Below are positions 18,430-27,264 of a stretch of DNA of 64,000 nt, piece after piece. The notes under the pieces are model-generated. The model did no database searches. It saw nothing but the letters and a program-made list of their open reading frames with translations, and was not told where the DNA came from. A program made the translations under genes and the position numbers. How positions within the stretch are numbered: the first letter of the stretch is position 1; every line of letters starts with the position of its first letter. Source of the DNA: Prorocentrum cordatum (Eukaryota; Sar; Dinophyceae; Prorocentrales; Prorocentraceae); NCBI GenBank assembly GCA_963575745.1, contig CAUYUJ010017894.1, positions 1-64,000 of the forward strand. The letters are read 5' to 3'.

Positions 18430-19925
18430 GGCCTTCCTGGCGGTCCTTTTGGGGCTCTTTTGGGCCGTCTTCGGGCCCTTTTTGGGCCGTCCCGAACCCT
18501 CTTGGGCTGTCTTGGCGGGTTTGGGCCGTCTTGGGGCCCTCTGGGGTGATCTTCATGGGTCCCCTTGGGGACCTCCTGAGGCCCTCTCGGGGCTCTCTTG
18601 GGGACCTTTTAGGACCCTGAGGGGCCTCACTTGGCCCGTCTTGGGGCTCTCTTGGGCAGTCTTGATGCCCTCATGGGCCGTGTTGGGAGCCTCTGGGGCC
18701 GTCTTGGGGCGGTATTGGGGGCCTCCTGGGCCGTTTTGGACGCTGTGAAAACCACAGAAGCGAGTATGCTAAAACTATACGGTTTCTTACAGGAATGGGA
18801 CGAGTTTTGCCGCGTCTTGGAGGTCCCCTTTGGGGGTCTCTTGGGGCGTCTTGGGGGCCTCTCGGGTTGTCTTGAAGCCATCTTGTGCCCTCTTGGAACG
18901 CTCTTGGGCCTTCTTCGGACCCTCTTGGACCTCTCCGACGACGTCATGGGCGCTTTGGGGACTGTCTTGGGCCACCTTGGGGCCCTTTCAGGCGCTCGGG
19001 GCAAACTTGGGCCGTCCTGGGATGAAAATTGCAAAAATTATGGCCACTGGGCCGGCACGGAAACGGAAAGAGCGGACCAGGAACTTGCCCGAGATGGCTC
19101 ACAGCACCCTTCGCTCTTGGGACCTTTGATGGTATGAGCTTGTCACGTCGCCGCTCACTCTTGGGAGCCTTGGTGCTCACAGATGTTTACGTTGCGGCTC
19201 GCTCTTGGGAGCCTTGGTGTGACGAGCTCCTTACGTCACCGCGCTCTGGGGAGCCGTGGTGTCAAGATCTTGTTACGTCACCGCTCGCTGAACTGGAGCC
19301 ATGGTGTTCTTGAGCGTCTCTTGGGCCTCGTCGGGGTCTTCTTGGGGCCCTTTTGGAGTCCTTCGGGAGCACTTTTGGGGCGATTTTGGGCCGTCTTGGG
19401 GCCCTTTTGGGTCGTCTTGGGGCGTCTTGGAAGCCTTTGGCCGTCTTGGAGCTCTCTAAGGGGCCTCTTGGGGCCCTCTTGGGAGCCTCTTGGGGCCCTC
19501 TTGGGGCTCTCTAGGGGCCGTCTTGGGGCCCTTTTGGGCAGTTTTGGATCCCTCTGGGGCCGTCTTGGGGCCGTCTTGGAGGCCCCTTGGGGGGCGTCTA
19601 GGGGCTCTCTTTTGGGCCGTCTTGGGGCTCTCTTGGACCGGGCCCTTTCGGGGGCCTCTTGGGCTGCCTTGGGGCGATATTTGGAGCCTCTTGGGCCGTC
19701 TTGGACCGTTTGTGGCCCGAAAGCACGAACCCGAAAAACCTTCAAAAATCAAAGAAACTTCAATTATGTTTGCCCCTGGGGGCCCTCTCGGGGACCCTCT
19801 CGGGGGCCTCTGGAGCCGTCTTGAGGCTCTCTTGGACCGTCTGGAGGCCGTCTGAGGTTCTCTCAGTGCCGTCTTGGTGCCCTCTTGGGCAGTTTTGGGG
19901 TCGTCTTGGGGCCCTTGGGCCGCGT
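18430..19925. repeat. CTTGGGG-type satellite with 44-bp-type array (19105-19305)
   Basis: Same plus-oriented satellite as 15-16.8 kb. It includes an AT-rich island (18750-18800), a GGCACGGAAACGGAAAGAGCG half-hairpin without left arm (about 19055-19075), and a tandem array of CTCTTGGGAGCCTTGGTG units. No gene recognised. Confidence 0.85.
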
Positions 19926-19939
19926 CACCCGAAAAAACA

Positions 19940-20470
19940 TAAAGAAACGGGCCATGGGAGCCGCCTGGGAGCCCAAAAAAAACACGGGCCATGGGAGCCG
20001 CCTGGGCCATAAAAGAAACGGGCCATGGGACCCGAAAAAAAATACACAAAGGAAGCGGCCCCCGGGAAGCCATGAATACTCATGCGCCCGGCCCTCGCCC
20101 CTCCCCCGGAACCCCTCCCTAGAGGGGTTCGCCGTACACAAGAACGTCATCAGTCGTACCTCGCTCTTTCCGTTACCTGGGCCGGCACGGAAACGGAAAG
20201 AGCGGACCAGGAACTTGCCCGAGATGGCTCACGGCACCCTTCGCTCTTGGGAGCCTTGGTGGTAAGAGCTTGTTACGTCACCGCTCGCTCTTGGGAGCCT
20301 TGGTGTTCAGAGATGTTTACGTTGCGGCTCGCTCTTGGAAGCCTTGGTGTTGAGAGTTGCTTACGTCACCGTTTGCTCTTGGGAGCCTTGGTGTTACGAT
20401 TTTGTCACGTCACCGTTCGCAGTTGGGAGCCTTGGTGTGAAGAGCTTCGTTCGTTACCGATCGCTCTTGT
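19940..20470. repeat. Dispersed cassette with hairpin (20162-20204) and 44-bp tandem array (20235-20465)
   Basis: GGGCCATGGGAGCCGCCTGG occurs twice around 19950-20010. The pyrimidine-rich module and the hairpin follow, with arms CGCTCTTTCCGTT at 20162-20174 and AACGGAAAGAGCG at 20192-20204. About five tandem 44-bp units follow, most with a TTACGTCACCG-like word. Confidence 0.88.
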
Positions 20471-20479
20471 ATTTGACAC

Positions 20480-21350
20480 CTCTGGGCCTTATTGGGGTGC
20501 TTTTGGGGGACCTTCTGGGGCCCCTCTGTGCCGTTTTGGAACCCTTTTGGGCCGTCTTGGGGCCCTTTGGGGCTGTCTTGTGGCGTCTTGGAGGCCTTGG
20601 ACCGTCTTAGAGCTCTCTTGGCGGCCTCTTGGTGGCCTCTTGGGGGCCTCTTGGCTGTTTGGGGACCCTCTTAAACCGTCTTGGGGCCCTTGGGGTCGTC
20701 ATGGGGGGGGCGCTTGGGTCGTCTTGGGGCGATTTGGGGTGCCTATTGACCTGTCTTGGACCGCGTAACAACAGAAAAGGCGGATATGGTGAAAATGTAT
20801 GTTTTCCCAGAGGAGTTTGACGACGTGTGCCTCTTCGGCGTCCTCTTGGGACCCTCTCGGAGCGTCGTTGGAGCCTCTTGGACCGCCTGGGAGCCACCTA
20901 CGGGCGTCTTCGGGGAATCTCGGACCGTTTCGGGACAAACTGAGGCCGTCTTGGGGCCCTCTTGGGCCGTCTGCGGGCCCTCTTGGACCGTTGTCGGCCC
21001 CATTGGGAAGCCTCTCGGGCCGTCTTGGGACGATCCTTGGGGCCTCTTGGGCCGTCTTGGGCCCGTCTGGGGGCCCTCTTGGACCGTTTTCGGCCTCTGG
21101 GGGGCCTCTAGGACCGTCTCGGGGCGATCTTTGGGGCCTCTTGGGCCGTCTGAACCTGCAAAAACCGATGGGAAATCAATGACTTCGGCCTCTCGGCGGC
21201 CCTCTGGAGGGCCTCTGGAGGGCCTCTGGAGCCGTCTCGAAGCTTCCTTGGACCGTCTGGAAGCCATCTGAAGCTCCCTTGGGGTCGTCTTGGGGCCCTC
21301 TGGAGCTGTTTCGGGGCCCTCTTTGGCAGTCGTGGGGCCCTCTTGCCGTT
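20480..21350. repeat. CTTGGGG-type satellite, plus orientation
   Basis: Continuation of the same family, ending at about 21350. No gene recognised. Confidence 0.85.
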
Positions 21351-21760
21351 TCATTCAGGACCACTGAAGAAACAGGCCATGGGAGCCGCCCGGGAGCCGC
21401 CCGCTCACCCGAAAAATTACGAGGAAAGCTGGCCATTACCGCCTGGTCGCGCGCGCCTCGCCCCTCCCCTGGACCCCTCTACATCACTCGTACCTCGCTT
21501 TTTCCGTCACCTGGGGCTCCAGCTGCATACCCCCCCACACCCCCCCTTGTTATTTCTCCCGACTAGCGTATGGCGACGCTACGCGCGCTCTCCGTCATCC
21601 GCCGCCCCATGTTGGCTTGCCAAAAGGGTGCCTGGCGTGCTGGATCCTTTCAGTTTGGGTTTTGGTTCGTTTTCCAAAAGAACTCTCCCCTGGGGATCCG
21701 GCCCAGCCCGCCGGCCACCCGGAAGGGACCGTAAGAGGTGGTTGCAACAGTTTGTCCTGC
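21350..21760. other. Cassette remnant and spacer at the satellite orientation switch; no gene seen
   Basis: Contains GGGAGCCGCC, AAAGCTGGCCATTACC and CATCACTCGTACCTCGC modules (21377-21510), then about 200 bp of unclassified sequence before the satellite resumes in inverted orientation. Confidence 0.65.
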
Positions 21761-21764
21761 TCAA

Positions 21765-23130
21765 GACGGCTCCAAGATGGCCCAAGCTGACCTCCAAGAC
21801 GGCTACGATGGCCCTCAAGTTTGCTCAAGATAGTCCAAGACGACCTCCAAGACTGCCAGAGAGAGTCCAAGATGCCTCCAAGTTCAGCCAGGAAGCCTCC
21901 AAGACGGTCGAAGACGGCCCCAGAGGCCCCCGAGAGGCCTCCAAGACGGCCCAAGAGGCGTCCAAGAGGTTCTTTAGGAGGGCCCGGTCCGACCGCCCAA
22001 GACGGCCCAAGAGGCCCCCAAGATCGCCCCCAGAGCGCCCAAGACGCCTCCAAGATGGCCGCAGGACTGCCCAAGAGGCCAAGACACCCCCAAGAGGGCC
22101 CAAAGACGGCCCAAGAAGCTTCTAAGACGCCCAAGGGAGCCTCCAGGACGGCCCTGGAGCACCCCGAGAGGGCCCCAAGTCGGCCCAGAGAGGCCCCCAA
22201 GGCGGCTTCCGACGGCGTCAGACGGGCCAGGAGCCCAGCAAGACGGCCCAAGACGGCCCAAGAGGCCTCCAAGAGGGCCTGCAGGAAGGCCCAAAGAGGC
22301 CAAAATCATAATTCCCCCTAGGTTTTTGAAGGAGTTTGGCATTTGCCTCTTTTCGACCTACCGACGGCCCGAGACGGCCCAAGAGCCCCCAAAGATCGCC
22401 CCAAGATCGCCCAAGAAGCCCCCAAGATGGCCCCAGAACGGCCCAAGAGGTCCCCAAGACGGCCCCAAGAGGGCCCGAAGACGGCCCAAGAGGCCTCGAA
22501 GACACCCAAGAAAGGCTCCAAGACGGCCCTGGAGCATTCCAAAAGGACCCCAAGTCGGCCCGGAGAGGCCCCCAAACCTGCTTCCGACGGCGTCAGACGG
22601 GCCAGGAGCCCACCAAGACGGCCCAGGATGGCCCTAAGATGGTTCAAGACGGCCCAAGAGGAGTCCAAGAGGGCCTCCAGGAAGGCCCGCAGAGGCCAAA
22701 ATCACTGATTGCCCTGAGGTGTTTGAAAAATTTTAGAATTTACTTCTTGTCGGCCTACCGACGGCCCGAGACGGCCCAAGAGCCCGCAAAGATCGCCCCA
22801 AGATCGCCGAAGAGGCCTCCAGGATGGCCCCAGAACGGCCCAAGAGGCCCCATGACGGCCCCAAGAGGGCCCCAAGACGGCCCAAGAGGCCTCCAAGACG
22901 CCAAGATGGCCTCCAAGACGGCCCTGGAGCACCCCGAGAAGGCCCCAAGTCGGCCCTGTGAGGCCCCCAAGGCTTCCGACGGCGTCAGACGGGCCAGAAG
23001 CCCACCAAGACGGCCAAAGAGACCCGGAGAAGCCCCCAAAGGCTCCCAAGAGCCCCAAGGAGGCCCCCAAGATGCCTACAAGAGGCTCCCAGTAAGCTCC
23101 CAGGAGGCACCAAGGGTGCCCCCAGAGGCT
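21765..23130. repeat. Same satellite in inverted orientation with a higher-order repeat of about 390 bp
   Basis: Plus strand now reads CCAAGACGGCCCAAGAGGCC. A higher-order period is visible: CCTACCGACGGCCCGAGACG recurs near 22360 and 22752, and CTTCCGACGGCGTCAGACGG recurs near 22207, 22580 and 22974. No gene recognised. Confidence 0.85.
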
Positions 23131-23137
23131 CCCAAGA

Positions 23138-23325
23138 TGCCTTCTCCTTCTCCTCCTCCTCCTCCTCCTCCTCCTCCTTCTCCTCCTCCTCCTCCTCCTC
23201 CTCATCCTCCTCCTCCTCCTCCTCTTCCTCCTCCTCCTCCTTTTCCTCCTTCTCCTCTTATTCCTCCTCCTCCTCCTTCTCCTCCTCCACCTCCTCCTCC
23301 GCCTCCTCCTGATCTTCCCCGCCAA
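23138..23325. repeat. CTC/CCT trinucleotide tract
   Basis: Nearly pure CTC with occasional CTT or CAT. Pro- or Arg/Gly-rich open frames across it are artefacts. Confidence 0.9.
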
Positions 23326-23329
23326 ACCT

Positions 23330-23814
23330 CCCCCAAGTGTTCCCCCAACGATAGCTTGGCGGAGCTCTTGCCACAATGCTCGGCCACAAGGGCGATTCTA
23401 GAAGGCAGGGGGCGGCAGTGATTCGCCGTTGGCGTCTTCGATACTCCCTCGGCGAGGGCACCGTAGCAATAGACTGCCAGCTGCCCTCGGTGAGGGTTTG
23501 AACTGCCCTCGGTGAGTATCCTTGTCACGGGATGCTTCGGTTTGTAGAGCGGGAGCGGGTGAGTGGAGGGACAGAATTGGTGGTGGGTGGGGGTAACCGT
23601 GCTTGTGCCTACTCCGACCGACTTTCCTGGCTAAACTCACGTGTGGGCATCTCCTTTGTCCACTTTGCCTCGTCTCTCTTCTCACTTTCTGGCATTCTGT
23701 CAAACCAGTATGCTTGAGTGGCACGTGACTCGCTTTCGGACATATTGATCGCTTACCCATCGGAGTCATGTGGCACGACGCTACGAGCGCCGCCCAGTCT
23801 GCCTAAGACAAAAA
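23330..23814. other. Spacer; no gene recognised
   Basis: Unique-looking sequence with three copies of a GCCCTCGGTGAG-like word (about 23445, 23482, 23506). No convincing coding frame. Confidence 0.5.
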
Positions 23815-23945
23815 GGAGGAGGAGGAGGAGAAGGAGGAGCTGCAGGAGTTTGGGGAGAAGGAGGCGGGAGGAGGCGGAGGAGGAGGAGTTGGAGGAGGAG
23901 GAAGGAGGAGGGAGGAAGAGGAGGAGGAGGAGGAAGAGGAGGAGG
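23815..23945. repeat. GAG/GGA trinucleotide tract
   Basis: Purine-rich three-base repeat that runs directly into the spliced leader at 23947. Confidence 0.9.
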
Positions 23946-23946
23946 G

Positions 23947-23967
23947 TCCGTAGCCATTTTGGCTCAA
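23947..23967 (+). other. Relict dinoflagellate spliced leader, 21 of 22 bases
   Basis: TCCGTAGCCATTTTGGCTCA followed by A; the expected final G is A at 23968. Plus orientation, 40 bp upstream of the ATG at 24007. Confidence 0.92.
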
Positions 23968-23986
23968 ACCGCGTCGCGCGCCCCGA

Positions 23987-24000
23987 CCATCTTGGCTCAA
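23987..24000 (+). other. Second, truncated spliced-leader relict
   Basis: CCATCTTGGCTCAA matches the 3' two-thirds of the leader with one mismatch. It starts just after where an internal AG of the leader would serve as splice acceptor, as expected when an SL-bearing gene is trans-spliced and reinserted again. Confidence 0.7.
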
Positions 24001-24006
24001 CCAGGC

Positions 24007-24477
24007 ATGGCATGGCACGTGGCAGGAATGGCGAGGTTCGGGCAAGGCGCGCCTACGCAATGGTGTGCGAAGCCTGTCGAGGAAACCAGCATCTCATGGT
24101 CAAGAGCAGTCCGAGCGGCACGAAAGGGCAAACAGGCCCAGGCGAGAGCAGTCACAACAGCTAAGGTGCAGGAGCAGGCTTTGTTCATCGCCTCTCTTCA
24201 GCGTCGCTTATCATGGTGGGAAGAATGGTGGCACAACTTACAGCTGGACAACTGGCAAAGCACGGACGATTTGCTGCGGAGCCTCGTCGGTGCGGCCGAC
24301 CCTCTGCAAGGCGAGGTCAACGCGAGGATGCACTACATCGAGCCCGTCATCAAGCAGAACGACGAGGCCGCAGCGTTCGGGTCGAAACCGAACATCTACG
24401 GAGCTGGACGGGCCTCCAGAAACAATGCCGAGCACAACTTCGACCAGGCCATCCACGTCTTGAACGCGAGACCGTAG
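24007..24477 (+). CDS. SL-tagged hypothetical protein (156 residues)
   Basis: The ATG at 24007 is the first after the two SL relicts, so I prefer it to the upstream in-frame ATG at 23770, which would translate the GAG tract and the leader. The product is not low-complexity: an Ala/Lys/Gln-rich helical stretch (AARKGKQAQARAVTTAKVQE) is followed by a Trp-rich segment (RRLSWWEEWWHNLQLDNW) and a mixed charged C-terminus ending in HVLNARP. No family recognised. The TAG at 24475-24477 is followed in the same frame by a basic stretch (RGKGKKRGGR) and the ATG at 24520 of the next ORF. The two may be one gene interrupted by a stop. Confidence 0.55.
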   Translation: MAWHVAGMARFGQGAPTQWCAKPVEETSISWSRAVRAARKGKQAQARAVTTAKVQEQALFIASLQRRLSWWEEWWHNLQLDNWQSTDDLLRSLVGAADPLQGEVNARMHYIEPVIKQNDEAAAFGSKPNIYGAGRASRNNAEHNFDQAIHVLNARP

Positions 24478-24519
24478 GAAAACCAGCGCCGCGGGAAGGG
24501 CAAGAAGCGTGGTGGCCGC

Positions 24520-25587
24520 ATGACACCAGAAACCCAGAGGAGCAGCCGTACGCACCCCACGGGAGCGGCGGCCCTCGACAGCATCGGCGTCTCCGTCACT
24601 TCCGCCAACGAGAAGCGGTCCTTGGATCCAGACAGCACCGACGAGCACGGCTACGTCGGCAATAGCGCCCTTCGCTCCTACGCCAGCTGGCGGCCGAGCC
24701 TCCGCCCCCTGCCCGGCAAGGAGGAGGTGGAAGGCCAAATGCGGAGAGCACGATCGGCCGCACACCCTCTTCTTCATGGTGCTCCGAGCGGCTCAGCTGT
24801 CACGGGCACTGCTTCCGAGGGCGTCTTCGTTTCTTCCGGTCCCCTGCGTCGCCAGGGGGTAGGCCACGAGCTCCACCAGACGAAGGGCTCCGAGGCAGAG
24901 GACGGCGACGGCTTCGACGACGACCCCCTGGAACCCTTGCGTGGCGAGGGGGTAGGTCACGAGCTCCACGAGATGAGCTCTGCGGCGGAGGACGGCGACA
25001 GCTTCGACGACGACGATTCCTCCGGACCCCAGCGTGGCGAGGGGTTAGACCACTGCGCAACCCAGCGTGGCGAGGGGGTAGGCCACGAGCGCCGCGAGAC
25101 GAAGAGCTCCGAGGCGGAGAACGGCGACAGCATCGACTACGACGACTCCTTCGGACCCCTGCGCGGCGAGGGGGTAAGCCACCGCGAACCCCTGCGCGGC
25201 GAGGGGTCAGGCCACATCAGCAAGCAGAAGGTCACCATGACACACAGCATCCCCATCGACACTGAGAACTTCGACGAGCACTTCCCATGGCAGTCCCGCA
25301 TCCTCGGCGAGGAAAGCAGGAACATCCGCTGCATCCAGGCGGAGACTGGCGTGCGCGCGCTCCTCACGGCAGTGCAAGGGAAGGACGGCCTCGAATTGTT
25401 CATCGCAGCTTCGAGCGAGACCCACGGCGACGACTTCGACAGGGCCATCTTCATGTGCGAGGACCTCGTAGAGTGCGTCCGCACAGAGGCCGCCGAGTGG
25501 TCGACACACGCTGGCGCGACCACGGACTCAGATGACGAGGACCAGACCGACTCCGAGGAGGACGACCCCTGCGTGGCAAGGGGGTAG
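24520..25587 (+). CDS. KH-domain-like protein with repeats encoded by a GC-rich 27-bp element
   Basis: The product has 355 residues. Residues 1-105 are low in obvious structure. Residues about 108-235 contain repeated PLRGEGVGHEL-type words alternating with acidic segments such as SEAEDGDSFDDDDS. Residues about 245-330 resemble a type I KH RNA-binding domain: FPWQSRILGEESRNIRCIQA, then ETGVRALLTAVQGKDG, then ELFIAASSE and FDRAIFMCEDLVECV. The GxxG loop is not intact (GEES). The tail is very acidic. Stop codon TAG lies inside another copy of the 27-bp repeat, read in a different frame. An RNA-binding role is plausible if the KH assignment holds. An in-frame TAG separates it from the upstream SL-tagged ORF. 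Confidence 0.62.
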   Translation: MTPETQRSSRTHPTGAAALDSIGVSVTSANEKRSLDPDSTDEHGYVGNSALRSYASWRPSLRPLPGKEEVEGQMRRARSAAHPLLHGAPSGSAVTGTASEGVFVSSGPLRRQGVGHELHQTKGSEAEDGDGFDDDPLEPLRGEGVGHELHEMSSAAEDGDSFDDDDSSGPQRGEGLDHCATQRGEGVGHERRETKSSEAENGDSIDYDDSFGPLRGEGVSHREPLRGEGSGHISKQKVTMTHSIPIDTENFDEHFPWQSRILGEESRNIRCIQAETGVRALLTAVQGKDGLELFIAASSETHGDDFDRAIFMCEDLVECVRTEAAEWSTHAGATTDSDDEDQTDSEEDDPCVARG

Positions 25588-25665
25588 GCCACACGCAGCC
25601 CCTGCGAGGCGAGGGGGTAGGCCTCAGCCCTGCGGGGCCCCCTGCGAGGCGAGGGGGTAGGCCTC
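24841..25665 (+). repeat. 27-bp GC-rich element, nine copies, six coding and three at or after the gene end
   Basis: Consensus begins CCCCTGCGTGGCGAGGGGGT and ends AGGCCAC. Copies start at 24841, 24933, 25027, 25061, 25156, 25189, 25566, 25599 and 25639. CCCCT and AGGGG can pair, giving a small hairpin. The first six are in one frame and encode PLRGEGVGH-like words; the seventh is in another frame and supplies the stop; the last two are downstream. Confidence 0.9.
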
Positions 25666-25824
25666 CGTTCGACGTCCACGAGTTCGTCGACTCCTTCGTC
25701 GGTGTCTCTTGACGGGCGAGCTCCTCCACCTCGAGGACCTCGGGAAGGCAGGATGGGTAGGAGGAGGGCCCCCTCTCTGCGGCCACGTCTTTAGTTAGAC
25801 TTAGGGTCGATATTGAACGGGTCT

Positions 25825-25965
25825 TGAAAGGAGGAGGAGGAGGAGGAGGAGGAGAAGAAGGAGAAGGAGGAGGCGGAGGAGGGAGGAGGAGAAGGAGGGA
25901 GGAGGGAGGAGGGAGAGGCAGGAGGAGGAGGAGGAGGCGGAGGAGGAGGTGGAGGAGGAAGGGCA
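25825..25965. repeat. GAG/GGA trinucleotide tract
   Basis: Purine-rich simple repeat. The interval 25666-25824 before it shows no gene. Confidence 0.9.
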
Positions 25966-26194
25966 GTTCTTTCCAAACAGACCTCCCGCTCGCACTGCGG
26001 GCCCACGGGGGCCCGTCGTTCGAGATGGCGCCTCGCGCCGCGGAGAGGATGCTCCTGAGAACCTGTGAAGGGGCTTGGGACGGGACGGTGTATTGCAGCA
26101 TCTTTGCTACACCCTGGGCTTACTCTGGCTCTGCTCGTCCTCCTCTTCTTCCTTATTTTTGATGTTGATCGGACCTGAAGCACGGGCTGCCTTC

Positions 26195-27110
26195 TTCTTC
26201 CTCCTCCTCCTCCTCGTCATTATCATCAGCATCATAATCATGCTCAGAATAAGCATCATCATCAGCATCATCCTCATCATCATCATTATCATCATCCTCA
26301 TCATCATCATCATCATCATCATCAGCATCATCGTCAGCATCATCATCAGCAGCATCACCATCATCATCGTAGTCAGCAGCATCAGCATCATCATCAGCAA
26401 CAGCATCATCATAATCAGAAGCATCACCATAATCATCAACAACATCAGTATCATCACCATCACCAGCATCATCATCAGCATCATCATCGTCATTATCGGC
26501 ATCGCCATCGTCGTAGGGATTAGCATCACCTGCATCATCATAACCATGATGGTAAATATCATCACGTCAGCATCAATATCATCAGCATCATCCCGATCAC
26601 CAAACATCAGAATCATCCATCATCATCAGCAGCAGCATGACCGTCATCATCATCATCACCATTTTCATCAGCAGCATCATCACCATCACCATCGTCTGAA
26701 TCATGATCATCATCAGCACCACGATCACCATCATCGTCACCGGCATCACCATCATCATCATCAGCATCACAATCACAAGCATAACCGTCATCATCAGCAT
26801 CATCACCACCATCATCATCAGCATCGTCAACACCGCCATCACCATCATCACCACGATCACCACTATCAGCATCATCCCCATCATCACCATCATCAGCATC
26901 ATTACGATCATCATCATCATCATCACCAGCATCACCATCACCAGCATCACCATCAGCATCATCATCATCACCATCATCATCAGCACCATCAGCATCAGCA
27001 TCAGCATCATCAGCATCATCAGCATCATCAGCATCATTGTCATCATCAGCAGCAGCAGCAGCATCATCATCATCAGCATCAGCATCAGCATCCCTCTCCT
27101 CCTCCTTTAT
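26195..27110. repeat. CAT/CAG trinucleotide repeat block
   Basis: About 900 bp of CATCAT and CAGCAT with CAC and CGT variants, similar to 6.4-7.2 kb. His- or Met-rich frames are artefacts. Confidence 0.92.
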
Positions 27111-27264
27111 AATTGCCTCCCTCCGTATCCTCCTCCTCCTCCTCCTCCTCCTCCTCCTCCTCCTCCTCCTCCTCCTCCTCCTCCCCTACACCCTCCTCTC
27201 TCTGTTCCTTCTCCCCGTCTCCTCCTTCCCTCCCTGCCTCCATGCCTCCCGAGTCTCTACCTCG
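27111..27264. repeat. CTC tract next to the 3' end of the giant gene
   Basis: CTC repeats, densest at 27130-27185. They may lie in an intron or in the 3' flank of the giant minus-strand gene. Confidence 0.75.

Noticed and set aside
15032-21350. Open frames rich in Leu-Gly-Ala-Ser-Trp or Pro-Lys-Arg
   Set aside because: They are by-products of the CTTGGGG satellite, with similar length in several frames and no conserved domain. The same applies to 21.6-23.1 kb and 53.1-53.8 kb.
23770-24006. N-terminal extension of the SL-tagged ORF
   Set aside because: It would translate a GAG tract and two leader relicts.
24841-25665. Regularly recurring 27-bp repeat considered as a CRISPR-like array
   Set aside because: Spacing is irregular (about 28 to 377 bp between starts), most copies are coding, and the genome is eukaryotic.
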